Of a DNA stretch of 64,000 nucleotides, positions 25,907-35,700 are shown one piece after another (the first letter of the stretch is position 1; each line of letters starts with the position of its first letter). Source of the stretch: Hoeflea sp. 108 (GTDB lineage: Bacteria > Pseudomonadota > Alphaproteobacteria > Rhizobiales > Rhizobiaceae); NCBI RefSeq assembly GCF_000372965.1, contig NZ_KB890025.1:124001-188000 (forward strand), in the 5' to 3' direction. The position numbers and the translations under genes are program-made. Below the pieces are notes generated by a model that did no database searches, was not told the DNA's origin, and saw only the letters and a program-made list of their open reading frames with translations.

Positions 25907-28900
25907 CTATTCTGCGGCAAGTCGGCTGGGAGCATCCTGCCTGGGAGTGCGGATGCTCGTACGTAGGCGATTGGAAAGCACGCGCACGAAGGGCTCGAGC
26001 ACCATGCTGTCGTGGTCGCCTGGAACTTCAATGACTGTAAGGTCGGCGATCAACGGCGTCCAGCCATTGTCGTCGAGCAAGATCGTTCGTCCTTCCTGAA
26101 GCCTGCGTCCGCCGCTCAGGCGATACAGCACGACACCCTTGGGCCGGAACAATGTGACCGGACCAGCGTAAGGTTGGACGTCGTAGAGCTCCAAAGCCTG
26201 GCGGAATGCCGTTTCGATCTTCTGATTGTGGAAGTTCTCCGCCGAGACGTGCTGCTGGGCAGCATCGCGGCGCTGAGCCTTTTCCTGTTCCCACCGGATG
26301 CGGTTGCGGATCCAGTTGGTGAAGAACGCGCCACGTTCGCGCTGCAGGTCCTGCAGCTTCATGCTGGCCTTGTCCAAAGCCGAAAGCGGCGGCTGCGTGG
26401 GCAAGGGCGTATCGAGCATCACCAGTTGCGCGACTTCTTCGCCGTCGGCGGTCAGCTGGCGCGCGATTTCGTAAGCGGTCAGGCCACCGCCCGAAAATCC
26501 ACCCAGAAGGTAGGGGCCCTGTGGCTGGATCGTGCGGATTTCCGCGAGGCAGGCGCTCGCCATCTCCTCGAAGGTCTCATGCGGCTCCTGGTCGCCGTAG
26601 AGGCCACGGGCCTGCAGTCCGTAGACCGGCCGGTCTGCGCCGATATGCAGAGCGAGGTGGCGCAGGTTGAGAATGTTGCCGAACATACCGGCGCAGATGA
26701 AGAACGGCGTCGCGCCAGGGTTCTGTCCGGGATGCATTGCCACGAGATGGGTGGTCGCAGCCTTCACCTTCTGGTCCGCGACGGCACCGGTGCTCTTGGC
26801 CTCGGCTGCATCTGGGCGCTGCGCGGCAATCAGCTCGGCGCACTGCGCGATCGTCGGCGCTTCGAACAACACCGAAATCGGGAAGTCCAGCCCGTATTCC
26901 TTCTTGATCATCCTGAACAGCCGGACGGCGATCAGGGAGTGGCCACCGATATCGAAAAAGTTGTCGTGAATGCCGATTTGCTCGACGCCGAGCAATTCAC
27001 GCCAGAAGCCGACGAGCGTCTGTTCGACCTCGTTGCGCGGAGCGACATAGTCGCTGTCGAGGGCCGGGCGTTCGAACAATGCGCCGGCCGTGGGACCGGC
27101 GGCGACGCGCGAGGCTTGCTCGCGCAGCAGTTTGAGGTCCATCGAACTGACGATGGCCTGTGGCCTGCCGGCTGACAGCACCCGCGTCAGCGCCTCGAAG
27201 CCTTCGGACGGCAGAATGCCTTGCCTGACCTGCGCGGCCAGCTGCAGCATCGCCGGTGATGGCTGTGCCTGATCCCGTCCCGAGGCATTGGCCCCGGTTT
27301 CGTGGGCAGGGCGCACCGATGCGAAACTCACATCGTCATCCAGCCGCTTGATCAGAAAGCGTTCGATCTCGGCGACCACGTCGCCATCCGGTGTGGCGAT
27401 GGTGATGTCGAAAGCAGCATAGCCGTCGCCGAATTCGGTGCTGTCGACCAGCCGAGCCCAGCTCATCACGTGGTCGGGCAGGTGGCGGAACAGCTTGATG
27501 CGTCCATACGAGGCCGGCGCCCAGAGCACGTCTGCCGGGTCGTAGCCCTCAATCAGCTCCATCGCAAATCCGGTGGCAATGTCCAGCAGGGCCGGATGCA
27601 GCAGCACACCAGCTTCCAGGTCGTTGTGGTACATAGCCGGAAGCTCGAGCTCGGCCAGAGCCTCGGCGTCCCCAAGGGCCAGCGACTGGAGCACCCGCCA
27701 ACGGGGGCCAAACCGCAAATGTTGTTCCTGCGCGGTGCGCATGGCTTCGCCCGCAGGTGCGACACGCTTTTCGGCGCAGCGCCGGGCAATGGCCTCGGCA
27801 TCCAGCGGCTTGGGAACCGCGCGGGCGCGATATCTGAGGATCGCTTCGGCGTGCTTCTGGAAGCCGGCGTCGGCGTCGCCGGAGACGCTGGCAACGACGA
27901 CAACGCGATAGCCGTCGTCGACGGGTTCCAGCCGGACGCGAATCTTCTTCGTCTTGCCGTCGTCGACATCGAGCGGACGCAGGAATGCCAGGTCTTCGAT
28001 CTGGCTTTCGAATGCCAGTCCGTATTCGTTGATCGCCTGCGCGATCAGCTCGATGTAGCCGGTGCCGGGCAGGATGGACTGGCCGGAGATCAGGCGATGC
28101 TCATCGAGCATCCAGTGATCTTTCGGGCCGAGCTCGGCTTCGAGCCAGGTGATGCCGGAAGCGTCCTCGACCCAGCGCTGGAAGAATGACCCAATGGTTT
28201 TTGACTGCGGGGAGGTCGTCTCGGCCTTGTTTTCGACAAGACCCATGGCCCGCGCGGCCAGTCCGACCTCGTTCCATACGCCCCAATGCAGGGCGACCGT
28301 CTTCCGGTCCTGCCGCGATGCGGCACTTTCAGCGTAAGCGTTGAGATAGGCGTTGGCAGCGACGTAGTCGACCTGGCCAGCGGGAGCCGTATCGGTACTG
28401 GTCGATGAAAACAGGACGAAGAGGTCAAGCTTCGTATCGGCCAACAGCTCGTCCAGAACTGCCGTGCCGTGCAGTTTCGGGCCAAGCACTATCTCGGCGC
28501 TCTCCAGCGTTTTCATCTGGATCAGTTCGTCGTTCACCACGCCGGCGGCGTGGAAAACACCGTTGATCTCGCCGAATTCCGCTCGCGCGGCTGTCAGCGC
28601 CGCGGCCATCTCGTCGGGATTGCTGACGTCAGCGCTTAGATACAGGACTTGCGCGCCCTTGGCTTCAAAGGCCTCGATGGCCTCCAGGGCCCGCCGCCGG
28701 CGGTCGCTCGATGGCAGCATCTTGCGGTAGGCATCCCATCGGCTTCGTGGCGGCAGCGCCGCGCGCCCGATCAGCACCAGCCGAGCCTGATAGTGCTCTG
28801 CAAGGTTGCCGGCGATCGCCAGGGCAAGATCGCCGAGGCCGCCGGTGAAGAGATAGACCCCGTGCTGTCGTAGGCCCGAGTTTCCGTCCGCAGGCGCAAG

Positions 28901-31900
28901 CGACAACTTGTCATAACCGCGGAGCCAGCGCTGGCCATTGCGATAGGCGACCACTTCCGTCGCCGGCTCGGAAAGGATGTCTTCCCAAAGTTGGTCTATC
29001 GCCGGTCGCGGCATGTCGACCGGCTTGCCGCCGAACAAGGTCGAGAGCACGCCCGAGGCCGCCGGCTTTGCAGTTGCGGCGTCGCGCAGGTCGATATCGA
29101 TCAACTTGACGCTGGCGCCTGCCATTTCCTTGGGGATCGTCAGGCCCGGCCCCAGGATCGTGGCCTTCTCGGGATATGGAACTGCTTCCTCACCGACCCG
29201 CTGCATGCCGTTCGTGACCAGGGTGAACTGCATATCGCCTGTCATGGCGGCATCGCCGAGCGCCTGGGCAAGATAAAGCAGACTGTAGAAGCCGCATTCC
29301 TGGTTGCGGTGGAAGAAGCTCGAGCCCGGCCGGAACGTCTCTTTCTGAGTGAGCAGCCAAAGATGCACGATCCGCGAGGGCACTGCGCCATCAGCCTGCA
29401 GGCCGCTCAGCAGCGCGTCGTAGCCGGGGCGCCCATCCTCGGGGCAGATCACGTATTCATCGGCACTGCGCTTGGCGAAAGTGTCGCCAGCCAGGACAGT
29501 TACGACCCGGTGCCCGCGGTGCCGCAGTCTTGCGGCGATCTCCGCGCCGACGCCCGCGTCGTCGAGGAAGAACAGCCAGGACCTCACGTCCTTTTCCGCG
29601 CCGGCTGCATAGTCCGGCAGCGACCGTTTCCAGATCGGCACGTAGCCCCAATCCGCCATGTCGGGCAGCTTGATGATCGGCGCGGCATCCACGCCCGTGG
29701 CCCCGGATGAGACGACGGGATCGAGGAAATAGTGCTTGTGCTGGAACGGATAGGTCGGGAGCGTGACGCGGCGGGGCTCGCGCTGTGCCCACAGCTTGTC
29801 GAGGTCGACCTTAAGCCCTGTCGCCCAGGCGCGCCCGACCGCAGCCAGGAAATGCAGCTGCTCGTCCCATGCCTCCTCAGGGTGGGGCAGGCTGTTGATG
29901 ACCTGGTTCGCGTCGATGCTTCCTTGCGCCTTGGTAAGAGAAGAAAGCGCGCGGCTAGGACCGACCTCGACGTAGACGCGGTTGCGGTCAGCCGCGAGCG
30001 TTGCCAAGCCTTTGGCGAACTGCACCGTCGAACGCAAATGCCTGACCCAATAGGCCGGATCGGTTGCATCCCGGTCGGCGAGTATCTCGCCGTTGCCGTT
30101 GGAGATGATCGGAATGGTCGGGGCACGCAGGTCGATGCTGCGCAGGAAGGCCTCGAAGCGCCCGAGGATCGGGTCGAGCATGCGCGAATGCGCGGCAATG
30201 TTGATCGTTATGCGCGTCGCATCGATGCCGTCTGCTTCCAGCGCCTGCTTGAAATGGTCGAGGTCCTCGTCTCGGCCGGAAACGACGCAAAGTTCCGGCG
30301 CATTGATCGACGCAATGTCGAGCTCGGCCGGCAGTCGTTCCTTCAATGCATCAGGGCTCAGCGGGACGCTCAGCATGCCGCCGGGTTCGACCGTATCGAA
30401 GAGCTCGCCGCGCAGCCTGACCAGCCTGACGACGTCGCGGTAACTCATCACCCCAGACAGGCATGCGGCCGCATTCTCACCCATCGAATGGCCGATGAGG
30501 GCAACGGGCTTGACGCCCCATTTCATCCAGAGCCGCGCCAAGGCGATCTCGACGATCAGGATTGCCGGCAGTTGAACCGAGGGGCGCAGGAATGTTTCAG
30601 CGCCGCTTCGCGATTCGGCTGCGTCGCCCAGCCATACAGCCCGGATTTCCGCCGCCGCGGTTGCCTCGAGATAGCCGAGGCCCTCGTCGACCGTGGCCCT
30701 GAAGAAGGTGTCCCGTTCATACAGTTGCCGCGCCATGCCGGCATGCTGGGCGCCGCCTCCGGGAAGCAGGAAAACCGCGCCTGAGGGTGATTCCAGGGCT
30801 GAGTGGGTGAAAGCGCGCTTGAGATCTGGCTGGGTGAGGGCCGCCACCGCGTCCGCCCTGCCGCGGACGGCCACGATCCGCCGGTGTTCGAAATGTTTGC
30901 GCCCGGCATGAAGTGTGTAGGCGGTGTCGTCGAGCGCCAGTTCGGCATCGCTGGCGAGCGCGTCCCCAAGCCGCTGGGCGGCATCGTCGAGCGCCTTGCG
31001 TTGCTTGGCGGCCAGAATGAGCACGGTCGGCTCATCGTCAGCCGGTTTCGGGCGCCCGCCGGCATTGGCTGCCCTGGGAGCCTGTTCGACGATGGCGTGG
31101 GCGTTGGTGCCGCCGACGCCGAGTGAGTTCACGCCGGCACGGCGCAATCCGCCGCCGGTGCTTGGCCACTCGGTCAGCCTGTCGTTGACGATGAACGGGC
31201 TCTTGGCGAAGTCGATTGCCGGATTGGGCTTCTCGAAGCCCAGCGTCGGCGGAATTTCGGCGTTCTTGACCGCAAGGGTCGCTTTGATGAGGCTGACGAC
31301 GCCAGCGGCAGTGTCGAGATGGCCGATATTCGACTTCACCGAACCTACGCGGCAGAAACCGGTCTTGGCGGTGCTCTGGCGGAATGCCTGGGTCAGTGCT
31401 TCGATCTCGATCGGATCGCCGAGATAGGTGCCCGTGCCATGGCATTCGATGTACTGGACAGTTTCGGCCGAAACGCCGGCCAGTCCCTGTGCCTCGATGA
31501 TAGCCTCGGCCTGTCCAGTGACGCTGGGAGCCAGATAACCCGCCTTGGAGCCGCCGTCATTGTTGATGGCAGTGCCCTTGATGACACCGTGAATGATGTC
31601 GTTGTCGGCAAGTGCATCCGACAGCCGCCGCAGGACGACAACGCCGGCGCCGCTGCCGAATACGGTACCGGCTGCGCGGTGATCGAAGGCGCGGCAGTGC
31701 CCGTCGGGCGAGAGGATTTCTCCTTCCTGGAACATGTAGCCGCGCCGATGCGGCAGCTCGATCGTCACGCCGCCGGCCAGAGCCATGTCACATTCGCCGC
31801 TGAGCAGGCTTTGGCAGGCATAGTGGACGGCAACGAGCGAGGTTGAGCACGCCGTCTGCACGTTCACGCTCGGACCGCGAAGATCGAAGCTGAACGAGGC

Positions 31901-32398
31901 GCGCGTGGCCAGGAAGTCCTTGTCATTGCCCGTGTGCCGCAACAGGAACATGCCGACCTGGTCGACGAGTTGGCGGTTGCTGCAGACGTTGAAGTAGAAA
32001 TAGCTGCCCATGCCGCAGCCTGCGAAGACGCCAACGGGGGCGGAATTGGAGTCGGGCGTGTGGCCTGCATCCTCCATGGCTTCCCAGGCGCATTCGAGGA
32101 AATGGCGGTGCTGCGGGTCCATGATGGCCGCTTCCTTGGGGCTCAGCCCGAAGAAATCGGCATCGAACATTTCCATGTCGGGCAGTTCGGCGGTGCGGCG
32201 CACGTAATTGGGATGATGCATGCGGTCGGCCGCTTCGCCAGCCTTGAGCAATTCATCCTCGGACAGATTGCGGATCGACTCCACCCCGCCGCGCAGGTTC
32301 TGCCAGAACTCGTGCACGTTGCGGGCGCCCGGCACACGCAGGGCCATCCCAACTATCGCAATATCGTTTGGAGAATTCTGATCCGTGTCGTCGACCAT
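25907..32398 (-). CDS. Type I polyketide synthase, KS-AT-KR-DH-ACP-TE
   Basis: Single-module PKS of 2163 residues. KS (about 10-435) has the triad Cys184 (TACSTS), His320 (HGTGT) and His360 (NIGH). AT (540-850) has GHSMG with Ser638; the selectivity motif reads AAHS, so the extender is probably but not certainly malonyl. A structural KR half (930-1170) precedes the catalytic KR with TGGLGD (1185-1190), Ser1331 and Tyr1345. DH (1425-1690) has His1434 in HRLISGQSILPG, one residue longer than canonical, and Asp1606 in HPALLDIA. ACP Ser1821 is in DIGGHSL. TE (1890-2150) has GFSGG Ser1969 and His2129. No ER. KR preceding DH is the reverse of the usual order. Divergent from the NRPS gene. Confidence 0.95.
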   Translation of the reverse strand: MVDDTDQNSPNDIAIVGMALRVPGARNVHEFWQNLRGGVESIRNLSEDELLKAGEAADRMHHPNYVRRTAELPDMEMFDADFFGLSPKEAAIMDPQHRHFLECAWEAMEDAGHTPDSNSAPVGVFAGCGMGSYFYFNVCSNRQLVDQVGMFLLRHTGNDKDFLATRASFSFDLRGPSVNVQTACSTSLVAVHYACQSLLSGECDMALAGGVTIELPHRRGYMFQEGEILSPDGHCRAFDHRAAGTVFGSGAGVVVLRRLSDALADNDIIHGVIKGTAINNDGGSKAGYLAPSVTGQAEAIIEAQGLAGVSAETVQYIECHGTGTYLGDPIEIEALTQAFRQSTAKTGFCRVGSVKSNIGHLDTAAGVVSLIKATLAVKNAEIPPTLGFEKPNPAIDFAKSPFIVNDRLTEWPSTGGGLRRAGVNSLGVGGTNAHAIVEQAPRAANAGGRPKPADDEPTVLILAAKQRKALDDAAQRLGDALASDAELALDDTAYTLHAGRKHFEHRRIVAVRGRADAVAALTQPDLKRAFTHSALESPSGAVFLLPGGGAQHAGMARQLYERDTFFRATVDEGLGYLEATAAAEIRAVWLGDAAESRSGAETFLRPSVQLPAILIVEIALARLWMKWGVKPVALIGHSMGENAAACLSGVMSYRDVVRLVRLRGELFDTVEPGGMLSVPLSPDALKERLPAELDIASINAPELCVVSGRDEDLDHFKQALEADGIDATRITINIAAHSRMLDPILGRFEAFLRSIDLRAPTIPIISNGNGEILADRDATDPAYWVRHLRSTVQFAKGLATLAADRNRVYVEVGPSRALSSLTKAQGSIDANQVINSLPHPEEAWDEQLHFLAAVGRAWATGLKVDLDKLWAQREPRRVTLPTYPFQHKHYFLDPVVSSGATGVDAAPIIKLPDMADWGYVPIWKRSLPDYAAGAEKDVRSWLFFLDDAGVGAEIAARLRHRGHRVVTVLAGDTFAKRSADEYVICPEDGRPGYDALLSGLQADGAVPSRIVHLWLLTQKETFRPGSSFFHRNQECGFYSLLYLAQALGDAAMTGDMQFTLVTNGMQRVGEEAVPYPEKATILGPGLTIPKEMAGASVKLIDIDLRDAATAKPAASGVLSTLFGGKPVDMPRPAIDQLWEDILSEPATEVVAYRNGQRWLRGYDKLSLAPADGNSGLRQHGVYLFTGGLGDLALAIAGNLAEHYQARLVLIGRAALPPRSRWDAYRKMLPSSDRRRRALEAIEAFEAKGAQVLYLSADVSNPDEMAAALTAARAEFGEINGVFHAAGVVNDELIQMKTLESAEIVLGPKLHGTAVLDELLADTKLDLFVLFSSTSTDTAPAGQVDYVAANAYLNAYAESAASRQDRKTVALHWGVWNEVGLAARAMGLVENKAETTSPQSKTIGSFFQRWVEDASGITWLEAELGPKDHWMLDEHRLISGQSILPGTGYIELIAQAINEYGLAFESQIEDLAFLRPLDVDDGKTKKIRVRLEPVDDGYRVVVVASVSGDADAGFQKHAEAILRYRARAVPKPLDAEAIARRCAEKRVAPAGEAMRTAQEQHLRFGPRWRVLQSLALGDAEALAELELPAMYHNDLEAGVLLHPALLDIATGFAMELIEGYDPADVLWAPASYGRIKLFRHLPDHVMSWARLVDSTEFGDGYAAFDITIATPDGDVVAEIERFLIKRLDDDVSFASVRPAHETGANASGRDQAQPSPAMLQLAAQVRQGILPSEGFEALTRVLSAGRPQAIVSSMDLKLLREQASRVAAGPTAGALFERPALDSDYVAPRNEVEQTLVGFWRELLGVEQIGIHDNFFDIGGHSLIAVRLFRMIKKEYGLDFPISVLFEAPTIAQCAELIAAQRPDAAEAKSTGAVADQKVKAATTHLVAMHPGQNPGATPFFICAGMFGNILNLRHLALHIGADRPVYGLQARGLYGDQEPHETFEEMASACLAEIRTIQPQGPYLLGGFSGGGLTAYEIARQLTADGEEVAQLVMLDTPLPTQPPLSALDKASMKLQDLQRERGAFFTNWIRNRIRWEQEKAQRRDAAQQHVSAENFHNQKIETAFRQALELYDVQPYAGPVTLFRPKGVVLYRLSGGRRLQEGRTILLDDNGWTPLIADLTVIEVPGDHDSMVLEPFVRVLSNRLRTSIRTPRQDAPSRLAAE

Positions 32399-32724
32399 AT
32401 CCGCTCTGCTGCCGGGCAGTTCGGCTGCCCCACCCTTCCACCAGCGGCACCAGCAGCTCGCGAGCAGCCGCTTCTATCCCAAGTTGTTTCTAGTTCTTCG
32501 AACTTAAGCTGTCACGAATTCATTTATGACATATGCAAACTTGGTTACGAACCTATGTCGGCACATCCGTGGCCACCGGCGGCTTCTCCGTCGGCGATCG
32601 GCGAGGCGTCATCGCCCGGAGCCTCCCGTGGAAACCATACCAGCAAAACTTGGCTTGATCTTTGTTTAATATTGGGAGGCTAATGTGAGCTTCCAAAAAC
32701 AGTAGGGGCTGGGACCGACGATCC
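32399..32724. promoter_or_regulatory. Divergent promoter region between PKS and NRPS genes
   Basis: 326 bp with no gene, separating the two start codons. AT-rich patches occur at about 32480-32560 and 32635-32690, one for each direction. A short palindrome, AGTTC-TTC-GAACT, is at 32492-32504. No recognisable dedicated regulator is encoded nearby. A shared region of this kind would let both synthases be switched on together. Confidence 0.5.
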
Positions 32725-35700
32725 ATGGCTAAGCTAAACTGTGTGTTGATTGGCGACGAGTCGCTGCTAGTGCAGTGCGCTGAGATGTTGCGCGCGCGGG
32801 ACCATGCGATCACAGCGATCGTGACCGGCCGGGCGAGCGTCCGCGACTGGGCCGAGGCCCAAGGCATCGCCGTGGTCGAATGGAGTGCTGACCTGTCGGC
32901 ACAACTGGCGGCGGTAGACTACGACTGGTTGTTCTCTGTCGCCAACCTTCGCATGATTCCGGATGCTGTCTGGCAACGGGCCAAGCAGGGCGCGATCAAT
33001 TTCCACGATGGCCCGCTCCCGGAATTCGCCGGACTGAATACGCCCTCGTGGGCGATCATCGAAGGCGCCGCAACGCACGGGGTGACCTGGCATGCCATTA
33101 CCGCGGGCATCGATGAGGGCGACGTCTATGCGCGCGCTAGTTTCGATGTCAGCGAAGACGAAACCGTCCTGACGCTCAATTCCAAGTGTTTCGAAGCCGG
33201 CATCGCAACCTTCGGCGATCTGCTCGATCAGATCGAGCGCGGCACGCTTGCGCCGCAACATCAGGATTTCAGCACGAGGCGCTATTTCGGCCGGTACTTG
33301 CGGCCGGATGCGGCTGCGACGTTGCGTTTCGAACGGCCCGCCGCTGAACTTTCGCGCCTGGTCCGGGGTCTCAGTTTCGGCGACGGCTATGCCAATCCGC
33401 TGGTGACGTCGAAAGTCCGCGCCGAAGGCAAGGTTTTTTCGGTGACAAGGCTGGAAGTGACCGACGAGCCCGGTGGCGCGAGACCTGGCAGCGTGCTCGC
33501 CCTGGGCGAACGCGGCGCACTGGTGGCCACTGCCGACAACCAGGTGTGGATCGATGGCGAACTGCGGCACAGAACGGGCAAGACCGGACTGGCGTCGCTG
33601 TTGAAGATTGGCGCAAGTCTGCCCATTATCGATGAAGCGGATGCGCGTGACCTGTCGGCCATCGTGGCCGAGATCGTTCCGCACGAAGGCTTCTTCAGCC
33701 GGGCCCTGGCTGCGGCCGGCGACATCGACTTGCCTGACGTGAAGTCCGGTCAGGAGAACGAGCCGGATCTGCAAAAGATCGCGCTTGATATGCCGCGCAA
33801 TGTCACCGGGGACGACAGGATCGTCCTGATCGGTGCGTTCCTGCACCGCTTGTCGGGACAGCAGACCTTTACGCTGGCATATGCCAATGATGACCTCGCA
33901 GCGCTTCAGGCGAAATATGCCGGCTATTTCGCAGCAGCCGTGCCGCTGCGCATCGAGGCCGGCGACGGCATAGATCTCACGCATTTCGCGGATGCCGTGC
34001 ACCAGTCCCTGCAGCAGCTGCGGAAGCGCCGCACCCATCTTCGGGATCTTGCAGATCGGTCACCAGTCATAGCCGAATTGAGCAGTTCGTTTGGCATTTT
34101 GGAAACTGCCGGTGCCGAACAGGCCGCATCCATCGAAGGCTGTGCACTGACGTTTGTGTTGGAAGGCCATGATGGCCAGGCATTCGCGCTCTACGACCGC
34201 AATCGCGTCGCAGACCTGCAGGTCGGCGATTATGTGAAGCGTCTCAATATCCTGGCGGCCGCATTTGCCGCTGGCACAGAACACATTGCCGACCTGCCGC
34301 TTCTGTCCAAGGAAGAGGAGCAGCGCGTTCTTTACGATCTGAACCAGTCCGAACGTGATTATGAACGTAGCGCCTGCGTCCATGAACTCATCGAGCGCCA
34401 GGTCGATCTTACGCCGGATGCTGTCGCACTTGCCTATCGCGACCAGTCGCTGACCTACAGGCAGATGGACGAGCGTGCGAACAGCATCGCGCGGGCTCTC
34501 GTCGAGATGGGCGTCGGGCCCGATATGCCGGTAGGCCTCTGCGTCGGCCGCTCGATAGACCTGGTGGTGGGTGCGTTGGCAATCCAGAAAGCGGGCGGCG
34601 CCTACTTGCCGCTCGATCCCGATTTCCCCGCCGATCGCCTGTCGTTCATGGTCGAAGACAGTGGCATCAAGGTTGTGCTGGCCGATCGGGCCCATGCGTC
34701 CTCGCCGTCATTGGCCGGCGCCAAGGTTCTCTGTGTCGAGGATGTCCTGGCGCGCCGGCAGTCGACGTCCCGGGTGAAGGGTGGCGCGACCTCGGCCAAT
34801 CTTGCCTATGTGATCTACACGTCAGGGTCCACCGGCCGCCCGAAAGGCGTGATGGTCGAGCATCGGAACGTGGTGAACTTCTTCGCGGGAATGGATGAGC
34901 GCGTCGAGGTCGGCAGCCAAGGGCAGCCCGTATGGCTCGCCGTTACCAGCCTGTCTTTCGACATCTCGGTTCTCGAGCTTTTCTGGACGCTGACGCGCGG
35001 CTTCAAGGTTGTGGTCTATTCCGGTGAAGCACAGCGGGGCAGGGAAGCTCCGATCCTGCGCACTGCAGGGCAGGGTGCCATCGATTTCGGGCTGTTCTAC
35101 TGGGGCAATGACGACGGTGCCGGTCCGGCCAAGTACCGGTTGCTGCTCGAGGGCGCCAAGTTTGCCGACGAACATGGCTTCCAATCCGTGTGGACGCCGG
35201 AACGGCATTTCCACGCCTTTGGCGGCCCTTATCCCAATCCGGCGGTAACAGGCGCTGCGGTTGCAGCGGTTACCAAGCAACTGTCGATCAGGGCAGGCAG
35301 CTGCGTGTTGCCGCTGCACCATCCTGCCCGCGTCGTCGAAGAATGGGCTGTGATCGACAATCTCAGCAACGGCCGCGCCGCGCTCGCCTTTGCGTCGGGC
35401 TGGATGCCGGAAGATTTCATCTTGCGGCCGGAGAACGCCCCGCCAAACAACAAGGCGAGCATGATCCGCGACATCGAGACGGTTCGCCGGCTGTGGCGCG
35501 GCGAAAGCGTCGACTTCGAATTCGGCAAGGGCAAGGTCAGTGTGGTCACCCAGCCGCGACCGGTCCAGAAGGAGCTGCCGATCTGGCTGACGACGGCCGG
35601 CAACCCCGAGACATATCGCGAGGCCGCACGCCTGGGCGCCAACGTGCTGACCCATCTGCTGGGCCAGTCGATCGACGAGGTTGCCGAAAAGATCAAGATC

